12,576 bases of DNA. Origin: Dehalococcoidia bacterium (GTDB lineage: Bacteria > Chloroflexota > Dehalococcoidia > JAUYDP01). Positions 1 to 6,298 of the stretch are shown here, piece by piece. Each line of letters opens with the position of its first letter. Positions within the stretch are counted from its first letter, which is position 1. Both the position numbers and the translations under genes were made by a program. The DNA is taken from contig JAUYDP010000156.1 in assembly GCA_030691805.1 (NCBI GenBank), positions 1-12,576 on the forward strand, given 5' to 3'. Under the pieces are notes generated by a model, which saw nothing but the letters and a program-made list of their open reading frames with translations, made no database searches and was not told where the DNA came from.

Positions 1-235
1 GGTTTGCAGCTCGTTGTAGTTAGATGCAAGCATAGGAAGCTTTCTTCTTCTGGGGCAAACCATGTCCTTGTGAGCATACCGGTCAGCGGTATCGTACCCA
101 ATAATGGGCCGCCAACACCTGATAAAGTAACTCTAGTTGCACGGTGAACTCGAGAACTCGTTTTTCCTCGACCTCAAACCGAACCCGGTATCTGAGATCA
201 ACATGAAGTAAACTCTCGTATTGAGTAATCGACAT
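1..235 (-). pseudogene. Frameshifted small conserved protein (DUF7718-like), partial
   Basis: Reading leftwards from an ATG at 235-233, the frame begins MSITQYESLLHVDLRYRVRF and continues through VEEKRVLEFTVQLELLYQVL to AAHYWVRYR and a stop near 87. A different minus frame then picks up at about 102 with YDTADRYAHKDMV and stays open to the window edge. Joined, the two halves read as one protein with the pattern RYRVRFE...VQLE...VRYDTA...AHKD, which I associate from memory with small uncharacterised proteins of the DUF7718 type. The join needs a single-base-scale indel around 93-103. The gene runs off the left edge, so its C-terminus is unseen. It could be a true pseudogene or a sequencing error. 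No function is known to me. The homology is an inference from pattern; the two open frames are seen directly. Confidence 0.5.
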
Positions 236-249
236 TGGCTGTCAATGAC

Positions 250-258
250 ATTATAACA
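250..258 (-). promoter_or_regulatory. Possible extended -10 promoter element
   Basis: On the minus strand the bases read TGTTATAAT, which fits an extended -10 (TGnTATAAT), 15 bases ahead of the ATG at 235 of the frameshifted small gene. No good -35 is present at 16-18 bases, which an extended -10 can tolerate. If used, the leader would be very short, and I see no Shine-Dalgarno sequence. Confidence 0.3.
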
Positions 259-349
259 GGAAAGGGAATCGCCAGTAAGTTGTCGGCCAGAGCCTGACCA
301 CGCCCGCAATCCACATGGCATGGCCGGCGAGGGATTTGGCAGCATATTC

Positions 350-609
350 CTAGTCCGCCGGCTCCTTGACCCCCACGTCCAGCGCCTCGATACCCGGCTG
401 CCCGGGTGTTGGCTCGTTATGGGCCTTACAAGATTCCAGGTACAACTCGACCGCCTCCCTGGCCATGGCTATCGCCTCCTCCCTGGTGTCCCCTTGAGTG
501 TAGCATCCCGGGAGAGCGGGCATTCCACCGAATAGCCGCCATCCTTTTCTGGGACAACTATAATAGACCAGAGGAGCGCGATTGCGACCGCCGGTTCGTG
601 GTTCCAAAT
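350..609 (-). pseudogene. hicB: Frameshifted HicB-family antitoxin
   Basis: The C-terminal part in one minus frame reads MPALPGCYTQGDTREEAIAM, then AREAVELYLESCKAHNEPTP, ending in KEPAD and a stop at 350-352. This is the typical HicB core (LPGCYTQGDT...EEA...A.ELYLES). The N-terminal part, IIVVPEKDGGYSVEC, sits in another minus frame just upstream (about 566 to 522). Restoring one missing base around 517-519 would give VPEKDGGYSVECPALPGCYT, the expected continuous sequence. The upstream frame is closed by a TGA at 610-612 and I see no convincing start codon, so the 5' end is also degraded. HicB normally neutralises the HicA mRNA-cleaving toxin; no intact hicA is present next to it. A sequencing error could explain the indel but not the missing start. 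Confidence 0.72.
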
Positions 610-697
610 TCACAACGGATGAGCCTGGGGCTTGAGGGGCGCCACATTCCCCCATATTACCCCAGCGCTGGTCTGGTCCGTTTCATGCCCCAGCCGG

Positions 698-847
698 CTA
701 CGGCGGGCTGTTGATGGTGATCGTCCCCGAAGTGCCGGGAATACCGCCAAACACGGCCCTCACGGCCACCGTCCCGGCCCTAGTGGCCATGAACACGCCG
801 GTTGCGTCGTTGCCCCCGGCGCCGGTCCCCGGTAGCACGCTCTTCGA
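698..847 (-). pseudogene. Possible C-terminal remnant of an Ig-like surface protein
   Basis: A minus-strand frame, open from a TAA at 848-850 to a TAG at 698-700, encodes about 49 residues including GAGGNDATGVFMATRAGTVA and VFGGIPGTSGTITINSPP. The alternation of small residues, A/V/T strands and a closing TITI strand resembles the last beta strands of a bacterial Ig-like (BIG/invasin-type) domain. There is no start codon and the upstream sequence has no matching frame, so at best this is a decayed tail. The similarity is judged by eye and is weak. The rest of 613-974 holds no gene I can support. Confidence 0.3.
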
Positions 848-974
848 TTATGGGGCTCCTGCCGGCCCGTGGCGACGAGACTGTATCACGCGAATTATCC
901 GCCGTCAAGGCGTTTTTGGTTATGCCAAATCCGGCAGTCACCCAGATTGGCTGTTTCTGATGTAAGATATACTG

Positions 975-2717
975 GTGAGAAGGCAATATCGGAAAACACC
1001 TCGCTTGGACCGAACTTCCTCTTCTCTGGCATTGGTAGGCTGCGCTATCCTCACATTCTTCACAGTTGTTCTTCTAGCGGCTGGCTCCTTGCCGCCTCAA
1101 CCACCTGCCGCCCTGGCCGACGGACCCGGCGATTGGCCTATGTTCCGCTACGACCCTGCTCATACTGGATCCAACTCAAGCGAGGCCAGCCTTAAGCCTC
1201 CGCTACGCCTCAAGTGGAGCTACAACCTCGAAGGCGGGTCCATCGGCTCCTCGCCAGCCATAGCCAACGGGAAAGTCTTTGTCTCCGCTGATAATGGCAG
1301 GATATACACCTTCGATGCCCTGACCGGGTCCTTGCTCTGGAGCGCTCCAGCGAGCAGCGGCATCTCGTCCCCGGCTGTTGCCGGCGCGCTGGTCTACGTC
1401 GGCGCCGGTGACGGTAAGCTCAACGCCCTGAATGCCCTGAACGGGGAAGTAAAGTGGTCCTTTCCCACAGGGGGCGCCATCGTCTCCTCTCCGGCGGTGT
1501 CCGGCGGGACGGTCTTCTTCGGGTCCAACGATGGGAAGCTCTATGCCCTGGACGCCAGCTCGGGGGATTTCAAGTGGGCCTACGGCACCGGCGGGTCCAT
1601 TGACCGCTCATCGCCAGCAGTATCCAGCGACCTGGTTTATGTTGGTTCGAGTGACGGAAATGTCCACGCTGTGGATGCCTCCACCGGAGATCTCCGCTGG
1701 ACAGTTGACACGGGAAACACCACACATCGCTCCTCACCTTCGGTTGCCGGCGGCAAAGTATTCATTGGCTCTTATAGCCGGAGCATCTATGCCCTGGATG
1801 GCCAGACAGGCGAGATCAGGTGGACCTACTCCACTGATGGAGCTATTGATTCATCCCCGGCTGTCGCCAACGGGCTGGTCTACGTTGGGTCCTACGACGG
1901 TAAGCTTTACGCCCTGGACTCGGTGAACGGCGCCATGAGGTGGAGCTATAGTATTGGAAGCGTGGTCTCCGCCCCGGCAGTGGCGGGCGGGCTGGTCTAC
2001 GTTGGATCTTCCCAGGAAGGCGCTCAGGCCGGAACGGCCGTCCTGGCCCTGGACGCGCAAACCGGAGAGCGCAAATGGAGCTACCTGATTGCCGGTCCGG
2101 CTAACTGCGGTTTCGCTCCCCCGGCGGTGGCCAACGGCATCCTTTATGCAGGCACCTGTGTCGCCAGAGGCGATGGCCAATGGCCCCCAGACGGGCGCCT
2201 GTACGCCTTCGAAAGCGAGTCGGCGCCAACCCCCACACCTACACCTTCGCCAACGCCCACAGCCACGCCAACAGCAACGCCTTCTCCTACACCCACCCCT
2301 TTTATCCCCTATCTATCAATCACCAATCTGGCATCCCGGGACAGGGCCTATCCCGGAGAAGCCCTGACCTACCTGGTCCTGCTGGACAATAACGGCCCCC
2401 TGGAAAGGCCGGTTTCCATCACCGATACCATCCCCTCCAACACCTCGTATATCACCGGGACTCTTCCCGGCGGAGCGGTTTACAGTAATACGATAAGAAG
2501 TGTCATCTGGTCGGGCGCGGTCCCGCCTGGCCTCTCCGGCCTTCCACCGATTGCCTTCCTTTTTAAGGTCAAAGTTGATAGTGAAATCACCGCCAACGCC
2601 ATAACCAATACCCTACTGGTAAGCAGCGGCTCAACCACCGTGGCTTCGAGCGCCCGGACCAGTATCTCCTTCCGGTCCTTCTTTCCTTTGTTCCTTAAGG
2701 GAGCCACAGGCTGGTAA
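975..2717 (+). CDS. Exported PQQ-type beta-propeller protein with DUF11-like domain
   Basis: The 580-residue product starts at a GTG; no clear Shine-Dalgarno is visible but no better start exists. Residues about 15-38 form one hydrophobic segment (signal peptide or anchor) followed by a Pro/Ala stretch. DWPMFRYDPAHTG opens the propeller, typical of outer-membrane-assembly-BamB/PQQ-like repeat proteins. Eight W-containing strands recur (LKWSY, LLWS, VKWSF, FKWAY, LRWTV, IRWTY, MRWSY, RKWSY) with SSPAV..G.VYVGS.DGKLYALD between them, so an eight-bladed propeller is likely, to about residue 413. Residues about 416-442 are a PTPTP linker. Residues about 445-555 (YPGEALTYLVLLDNNGP, VSITDTIPSNTSYITG) look like a DUF11 repeat domain. 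The tail RSFFPLFLKGATGW resembles the hydrophobic tails common on chloroflexal surface proteins. Probable role: surface or periplasm-equivalent scaffold; whether it binds a cofactor is unknown. No catalytic residues are evident. Confidence 0.88.
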   Translation: MRRQYRKTPRLDRTSSSLALVGCAILTFFTVVLLAAGSLPPQPPAALADGPGDWPMFRYDPAHTGSNSSEASLKPPLRLKWSYNLEGGSIGSSPAIANGKVFVSADNGRIYTFDALTGSLLWSAPASSGISSPAVAGALVYVGAGDGKLNALNALNGEVKWSFPTGGAIVSSPAVSGGTVFFGSNDGKLYALDASSGDFKWAYGTGGSIDRSSPAVSSDLVYVGSSDGNVHAVDASTGDLRWTVDTGNTTHRSSPSVAGGKVFIGSYSRSIYALDGQTGEIRWTYSTDGAIDSSPAVANGLVYVGSYDGKLYALDSVNGAMRWSYSIGSVVSAPAVAGGLVYVGSSQEGAQAGTAVLALDAQTGERKWSYLIAGPANCGFAPPAVANGILYAGTCVARGDGQWPPDGRLYAFESESAPTPTPTPSPTPTATPTATPSPTPTPFIPYLSITNLASRDRAYPGEALTYLVLLDNNGPLERPVSITDTIPSNTSYITGTLPGGAVYSNTIRSVIWSGAVPPGLSGLPPIAFLFKVKVDSEITANAITNTLLVSSGSTTVASSARTSISFRSFFPLFLKGATGW

Positions 2718-2755
2718 TGAACTCCCCATTGCGCACCTGGAGAGTGTTGAATTAC

Positions 2756-2842
2756 TTCCGTAGTCGGCATCGTCCCTTCACTCCGTTCAGGACAGGCCCC
2801 GATGCCGACGGTCGGGGTCAGGGGACGACCCTGACTACGGGA
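2756..2842. repeat. Nested inverted repeat between genes
   Basis: The outer arms are CCGTAGTC (2758-2765) and GACTACGG (2833-2840). Inside and overlapping them, GTCGGCATCG (2763-2772) is the exact reverse complement of CGATGCCGAC (2800-2809). A third possible pairing joins GTCCC (2772-2776) to GGGAC (2822-2826). The complementary strand translates to an ACPERSEG-like string, a signature I recognise from dispersed intergenic repeats in several phyla. It could act as a transcription-stop structure for the upstream gene, but no T-run follows. The remainder of the 2718-3025 gap holds a promoter and nothing else I can support. Confidence 0.6.
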
Positions 2843-2899
2843 CCAGGTGTTGTTCAACAGTCTCCTGGTAATGGGTTTATTTATCGCGCACCTGTTCTA

Positions 2900-2929
2900 T
2901 TGACAGTAGCACGAGTCCCGTGATATACA
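2900..2929 (+). promoter_or_regulatory. Sigma70-like promoter ahead of FAD oxidoreductase gene
   Basis: A perfect -35 TTGACA (2900-2905) is followed after 18 bases by TATACA (2924-2929), with a TG one base upstream making an extended -10. Transcription would begin near 2936, giving a leader of about 90 bases before the ATG at 3026. It probably drives the oxidoreductase and perhaps the reductase gene after it. Confidence 0.5.
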
Positions 2930-3025
2930 TAGCCATCTCCACCCCGCTGGACTCACCCTTACAACCGGCGTTTAATAGTTCAGCCACTTATTCGGTGTTA
3001 CTTCAGTCTATATGATAGGAAACGT

Positions 3026-4678
3026 ATGGCAGACGCAACATATGATGCGGTAATCATTGGCGGCGGGACCAAGGCCCTCTTCACTGCCATGTACCTGGCC
3101 AAGTACGCCGGAATGAAGGGGGGCATCTTCGAGCGCCGCCACGAGCTGGGCGGCGGGCTAGCCACCTCCGAGGCGGCTGCCGGCGGTTTCGTTGGCGACA
3201 CCCATACCAGCACCATCTACGGGTGGTACTACCTGCCTATATCCCAGGACTTCCCCGATTTCGAGGAGAAGGGCGGAAAGCTGATCAACTACCCCATGAC
3301 CCTCTCCGCCATTACCAAGGAAGACCAGATGTCCGTGGGTATCTACCATCACAGCGTGGACCCCACGGGCGAGAAGACAGCCCAACTACTCGCTCAATAC
3401 TCTCAGAGAGACGCCGACACCTATCTTAAGCTCTTCGATTTATGCAAGCCCGGTGGGACCTTCAACGACGCCTTCGTGCAGACCTTCTTCAGCCCACCAC
3501 CACGCCCAACGGAGCCGGACCCCATTGACCTCTGGCTACAGGAGTACGTGCAGCGCCCCGACGCCCTGGTTGATTACACCTGGACCCAGCTATCGGCCAA
3601 CCGGGCGGTGCAGGAGCTTTGGGACAACATCTGCCTCCAACTGATGACCCTACGACGCCTCAAGGGCATCGGCACCATCACGGACGTCAGCTCTGCCATC
3701 ACGGTTTTCTCTATGGTAGTAGGCGGATCGGCAATGTGTTATGTCAAGGGAGGCACCCACAACGTAGCCCATGCCTGCCAGCGCATCTTCCTGGAAAACG
3801 GCGGCGAATTCCACACCAAGCAACATGTGGACCGGGTCCTTATTGAAAACGGGCGGGCCAGGGGCATCCGCCTGGCGGATGGCACGGAGATAGCAGCCCG
3901 CCACCTCGTGGTCAGCGGCGTTGACCCCCGCCATCTCGCCTTCCGGCTCATCGGTCCCGACCACATCAGCCAGAAGGTCCTCCAGCGAGTGGACCGGCTC
4001 GAAGAGACTCTCACCTGCATCACCTGGTACAACTGGGCGCTGCATGAGACTCCCCGTTACGATGCCGCCTCCCGTGTAAACCCCAGCCTGGCGGATGCCC
4101 ACTGGGTCATGCTGGCTACCAAGAGCCTGGAAAGCCTGTTGAGCGAAGCCTACGACCGCCGCCTGGGCCGGCATCCTGACCCTGAGGGTAGAATCGTGGC
4201 TGTAGCCCATCATACCCGCTGCGACGACACCCGGGCGCCTGCCGGTAAGCATACCTGCATCACGGAGCAACCCACGGTGCCGGCGGGCAGGATGGCGGAG
4301 CGGGAATGGATGGCTTTCAAGAAGAGGCACGCCCAGGAAGTCATTCGTGAATGGCAACAGTACGCCCCTAATATGACCTGGGACAACGTCATCGGATTCG
4401 ACGCGCTAACCCCTTACGATACCGCCATGCGTCTCATCAACCTTGGCCCCACGGGCAACCAGACGGTGGTGGACGCCGTGCCGGGACAAGGCGGCAAGCT
4501 GCGGCCCATAGCGGAGTTCGCGCGATACCGAACCCCTATTCAAGGCCTCTACGCCACCGGCTCAGCTTGGGGGAAATGTAGGGGCGGGTTTAAAACCCGC
4601 CCCTACGCCTGCTACAAGGCCATCGCCGAGGACATGGGTCTCCGCAAGCCGTGGGAGGAGAAAGGGCGAAACTATTAA
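3026..4678 (+). CDS. Phytoene-desaturase-like FAD-dependent oxidoreductase
   Basis: The 550-residue product starts at ATG with AGGA seven bases upstream. Its N-terminus YDAVIIGGGTKALFTAMYLA is the Rossmann FAD-binding fold (GGG at residues 12-14), followed by FERRHELGGGLATSE, as in the CrtI/PYROXD2-type family. The middle region (GGTHNVAHACQRIFLENGGE, then RVLIENGRARGIRLADG) matches the family's FAD/substrate domain. Near the end TPIQGLYATGS marks the C-terminal FAD-contact strand, but the usual following Gly-rich segment is replaced by WGKCRGGFKTRPYACYKA, encoded by a palindromic repeat (4578-4606). Length after GLYATGS is close to that expected for relatives, and the frame resumes with IAEDMGLRKPWEEKGR. 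Substrate is unknown: such enzymes act on carotenoids or other lipophilic molecules. The unusual GGGTKAL (commonly GGGHNGL) and the altered motif raise doubt about FAD binding. It may be co-transcribed with the reductase gene 64 bases downstream. Confidence 0.85.
   Translation: MADATYDAVIIGGGTKALFTAMYLAKYAGMKGGIFERRHELGGGLATSEAAAGGFVGDTHTSTIYGWYYLPISQDFPDFEEKGGKLINYPMTLSAITKEDQMSVGIYHHSVDPTGEKTAQLLAQYSQRDADTYLKLFDLCKPGGTFNDAFVQTFFSPPPRPTEPDPIDLWLQEYVQRPDALVDYTWTQLSANRAVQELWDNICLQLMTLRRLKGIGTITDVSSAITVFSMVVGGSAMCYVKGGTHNVAHACQRIFLENGGEFHTKQHVDRVLIENGRARGIRLADGTEIAARHLVVSGVDPRHLAFRLIGPDHISQKVLQRVDRLEETLTCITWYNWALHETPRYDAASRVNPSLADAHWVMLATKSLESLLSEAYDRRLGRHPDPEGRIVAVAHHTRCDDTRAPAGKHTCITEQPTVPAGRMAEREWMAFKKRHAQEVIREWQQYAPNMTWDNVIGFDALTPYDTAMRLINLGPTGNQTVVDAVPGQGGKLRPIAEFARYRTPIQGLYATGSAWGKCRGGFKTRPYACYKAIAEDMGLRKPWEEKGRNY
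4578..4606. repeat. Near-perfect palindrome inside the oxidoreductase gene
   Basis: Fourteen-base arms, GTAGGGGCGGGTTT and AAACCCGCCCCTAC, flank a single A. The element is in frame and supplies residues about 518-528 of the oxidoreductase. The 31-base stretch 4579-4609 is identical to 6180-6210 in the intergenic hairpin cluster, so it is a dispersed repeat and not ordinary coding sequence. Confidence 0.92.
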
Positions 4679-4742
4679 CCTCTGGGCATCACCCAAGGGA
4701 CCAGGAGGCTTCCCCCTTAAATAACAGGAGCGCAAATAGCAC

Positions 4743-5612
4743 GTGGCAGCACCAACAAACCTCAACCGCCGCATCGCGATAATCGGCTCCAACGGCCAAT
4801 TGGGATCCGATCTGATGAAGGTCATGGCAGGACGCGATGTCGTGGGGCTGACCCATAGCCAGATTGATATCACCCAGCCAGAGTCTATCAAACAAGCCTT
4901 AGACCTTTACAAGCCCCACATAGTTATCAATACCGCCGCGTTTAACCGCGTTGATGATTGCGAGCTTCATCCGGAAGAGGGCCTTCTGGTTAACGCTGCC
5001 GGAGTTTGCAACCTGGCCTACGCCTGCCGGGCCTTCGGGGCGGCCCTGGTCCACTTCAGCACCGATTACGTCTTCGATGGCCTCAAGACCGAACCCTACA
5101 CCGAGAACGACCTCCCCAACCCCATTAGCGCCTACGGTATATCCAAGCTGGCCGGCGAACTCTTCGTGGGCTATATCCTGGACCGCTATTTCGTCATCAG
5201 GACCTGTGGCCTGTACGGCAAAAAGGGCAGCCGCGGCAAGGGGGGCAATTTCGTCGAGACCATGTTGAGGTTGGGAAAAGAAGGCCGGCAGATCAAGGTT
5301 GTGAACGATCAGACCCTGACCCCAACCTTCACCCTGGACCTGGCCCGAAAAGTCGCCGAGCTTATCACCGGCGAGCGATACGGCCTCTACCACATCACCA
5401 GCGCCGGGGAATGCACCTGGTACGATTTCGCGCTGAAGGTGTTCGTATTTGCCGGAATTCGGGCGGATGTCCAGCCCATCAGTAGCAAGGAGTATGGCTC
5501 AGCCGCCAGGAGGCCACGTTACTCGGTCTTGCAGAACCTGAGGTTGATGCAAGCCGGCATAGAAGACATGCGACCCTGGGAAGAGGCCCTCAGGACCTAC
5601 CTGGCGGAATAA
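4743..5612 (+). CDS. rfbD: dTDP-4-dehydrorhamnose reductase-like (RmlD family)
   Basis: The 289-residue product reduces dTDP-4-dehydro-rhamnose to dTDP-L-rhamnose in relatives, the last step of L-rhamnose donor synthesis for cell-surface glycans. IAIIGSNGQLGSDL (residues about 11-24) is the NAD(P)-binding Gly-rich loop. Then come VINTAAFNRVDDCE, HFSTDYVFDG, and the YGISK catalytic pair Y131/K135 of extended short-chain dehydrogenases. NDQTLTPTFTLDLA and GLYHITSAGECTWYDFA are typical RmlD C-terminal signatures. The start is GTG; an in-frame TAG two codons upstream forbids a longer protein. AGGAG at 4726-4730 lies 12 bases before it, slightly far. No rmlA, rmlB or rmlC accompany it, so the exact sugar nucleotide is inferred from family alone. 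Confidence 0.88.
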   Translation: MAAPTNLNRRIAIIGSNGQLGSDLMKVMAGRDVVGLTHSQIDITQPESIKQALDLYKPHIVINTAAFNRVDDCELHPEEGLLVNAAGVCNLAYACRAFGAALVHFSTDYVFDGLKTEPYTENDLPNPISAYGISKLAGELFVGYILDRYFVIRTCGLYGKKGSRGKGGNFVETMLRLGKEGRQIKVVNDQTLTPTFTLDLARKVAELITGERYGLYHITSAGECTWYDFALKVFVFAGIRADVQPISSKEYGSAARRPRYSVLQNLRLMQAGIEDMRPWEEALRTYLAE

Positions 5613-5724
5613 GCTCCACCACGCCCAGAACAACCGAACAAACCGTTCTCCGCCAACCACCCGCTGGGACCCCTAACGCCCAAGGAAATCAGGTACGAAA
5701 ATAGCTCCGTCCAACGGTACCACC

Positions 5725-5784
5725 ATGCCCCAGCGCTTTAGCCTGGGGTGGAGGACTACACCCCAGGCTAAAGCGCTGGGGCAT
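5725..5784. repeat. Perfect 26-base inverted repeat, 8-base loop
   Basis: The left arm, 5725-5750, begins ATGCCCCAGCGC; the right arm, 5759-5784, is its exact reverse complement ending GCGCTGGGGCAT. The loop is GAGGACTA. A decayed relative appears at 9810-9843. Confidence 0.95.
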
Positions 5785-5794
5785 AGACGGGCGG

Positions 5795-5845
5795 TTTTCA
5801 TCGCCGGTGGTGCCCCAGGAGGCATGGGGAACCGGTATGAAAATG
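5795..5845. repeat. 51-base imperfect palindrome, copy 1
   Basis: TTTTCAT at the left pairs with ATGAAAA at the right; inner CCGGT pairs with ACCGG and CCCC with GGGG. It differs from copy 2 (5933-5983) at only two positions. Confidence 0.9.
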
Positions 5846-5859
5846 AATCCGGGCAAGTG

Positions 5860-5901
5860 GCACAGGCCTCTGGCCTGTGCGAACAGGCGGGACGCCTGTT
5901 C
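5860..5901. repeat. Two adjacent small hairpins
   Basis: GCACAGGCC (5860-5868) pairs with GGCCTGTGC (5872-5880) across a TCT loop. Directly after, GAACAGGCG (5881-5889) pairs with CGCCTGTTC (5893-5901) across GGA. The two hairpins are evidently related in design. Confidence 0.92.
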
Positions 5902-5904
5902 CAC

Positions 5905-5932
5905 TTCTGGTAATCCCATTCTGGTAATCCCA
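5905..5932. repeat. 14-base tandem duplication
   Basis: TTCTGGTAATCCCA occurs twice in direct tandem (5905-5918, 5919-5932), immediately before palindrome copy 2. It looks like a recent slippage or insertion duplication. Confidence 0.95.
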
Positions 5933-5983
5933 TTTTCATCGCCGGTGGTGCCCCAGGGGGCATGGGGAACTGGTATGAAAATG
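5933..5983. repeat. 51-base imperfect palindrome, copy 2
   Basis: It is identical to copy 1 (5795-5845) at 49 of 51 positions by my alignment; the differences are A/G in the loop region and C/T in the right arm. Confidence 0.9.
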
Positions 5984-5995
5984 TCTCTTTGGGGC

Positions 5996-6036
5996 ATGGC
6001 TTGCCGGCGAGACGCCGGCGCTCCCAGGCAAGCCAT
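5996..6036. repeat. Two-part hairpin with shared axis
   Basis: ATGGCTTGCC (5996-6005) pairs with GGCAAGCCAT (6027-6036). An internal hairpin, GCCGGCG against CGCCGGC around AGA, overlaps the inner edge of the left arm. The final bases run directly into palindrome copy 3. Confidence 0.9.
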
Positions 6037-6088
6037 TTTCATTCTCTGTGGCGCCCCGCCAAGGGCATGGGGAACTCCTTTGAACGTG
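6036..6088. repeat. Diverged third copy of the 51-base palindrome
   Basis: It shares the TTTTCAT start, a GCCCC block and GGCATGGGGAACT with copies 1 and 2, but the right arm has lost its complementarity. This is consistent with an older insertion. Confidence 0.7.
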
Positions 6089-6092
6089 GCAT

Positions 6093-6114
6093 GCCGGCCC
6101 TTTCCAGGGCCGGC
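6093..6114. repeat. Small hairpin
   Basis: GCCGGCCC (6093-6100) pairs with GGGCCGGC (6107-6114) around a six-base loop. No T-run follows, so it is not a typical intrinsic terminator. Confidence 0.9.
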
Positions 6115-6140
6115 TATCCAGACCCACCAAGCCAGAATAG

Positions 6141-6160
6141 GCGGGGCTGGAAAGCCCCGC
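6141..6160. repeat. Small hairpin with GGAA loop
   Basis: GCGGGGCT (6141-6148) pairs with AGCCCCGC (6153-6160). No T-run follows. Confidence 0.9.
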
Positions 6161-6179
6161 TTCCGCTGCCCGTTAAATA

Positions 6180-6206
6180 TAGGGGCGGGTTTAAAACCCG
6201 CCCCTA
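6180..6206. repeat. Palindrome identical to the one inside the oxidoreductase gene
   Basis: The arms TAGGGGCGGGTTT and AAACCCGCCCCTA flank one A. The 31 bases 6180-6210 match 4579-4609 exactly, in the same orientation. Confidence 0.95.
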
Positions 6207-6248
6207 CGCCCCGTGTTGCGTCAAATGAAACTGTTACCGAAGCCTGCC

Positions 6249-6277
6249 TTGCCTCCTAACCCTGGGTGATTTAGAAT
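6249..6277 (+). promoter_or_regulatory. Promoter for the dksA-lspA-rluD-gltX operon
   Basis: TTGCCT (6249-6254) and TAGAAT (6272-6277) are separated by 17 bases, a good sigma70-like pair. Initiation near 6284 would leave only about 15 bases before the TTG start at 6299, including AGGAGG at 6288-6293. Confidence 0.55.
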
Positions 6278-6298
6278 GGTTTCAGACAGGAGGACTCC

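Larger units (their letters stand above)
5690..6210. repeat. Intergenic mosaic of palindromic repeats
   Basis: This stretch of the 5613-6298 gap has no supportable gene. It is built of at least nine hairpin or palindrome units placed head to tail, described individually in the next entries. Two are 49/51 identical copies of one 51-base palindrome, with a third diverged copy, and distinct small hairpins lie between the copies. One palindrome is shared exactly with the oxidoreductase coding sequence. The layout is that of REP/REPIN-type dispersed elements; no transposase of the RAYT (IS200-like) kind lies nearby. The flanks 5613-5689 and 6211-6248 look featureless. Confidence 0.88.

Noticed and set aside
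236..349. Possible hicA remnant on the minus strand (SGRQL-like string after the hicB stop)
   Set aside because: Only a few residues resemble a HicA start and nothing of the HicA core follows; too weak to call.
3650..4357. Long minus-strand open frame of 235 codons
   Set aside because: It lies entirely antisense to the well-supported oxidoreductase gene and shows no recognisable motif; long antisense frames are common in GC-rich genes.
4899..5393. Minus-strand open frame of 164 codons
   Set aside because: It is antisense to the RmlD-like gene, whose motifs are clear; composition-driven shadow.
5690..6210. CRISPR-like array
   Set aside because: Repeats are too few, spacings between the 51-base copies are unequal, and the intervening segments are themselves hairpins; no cas genes are present.
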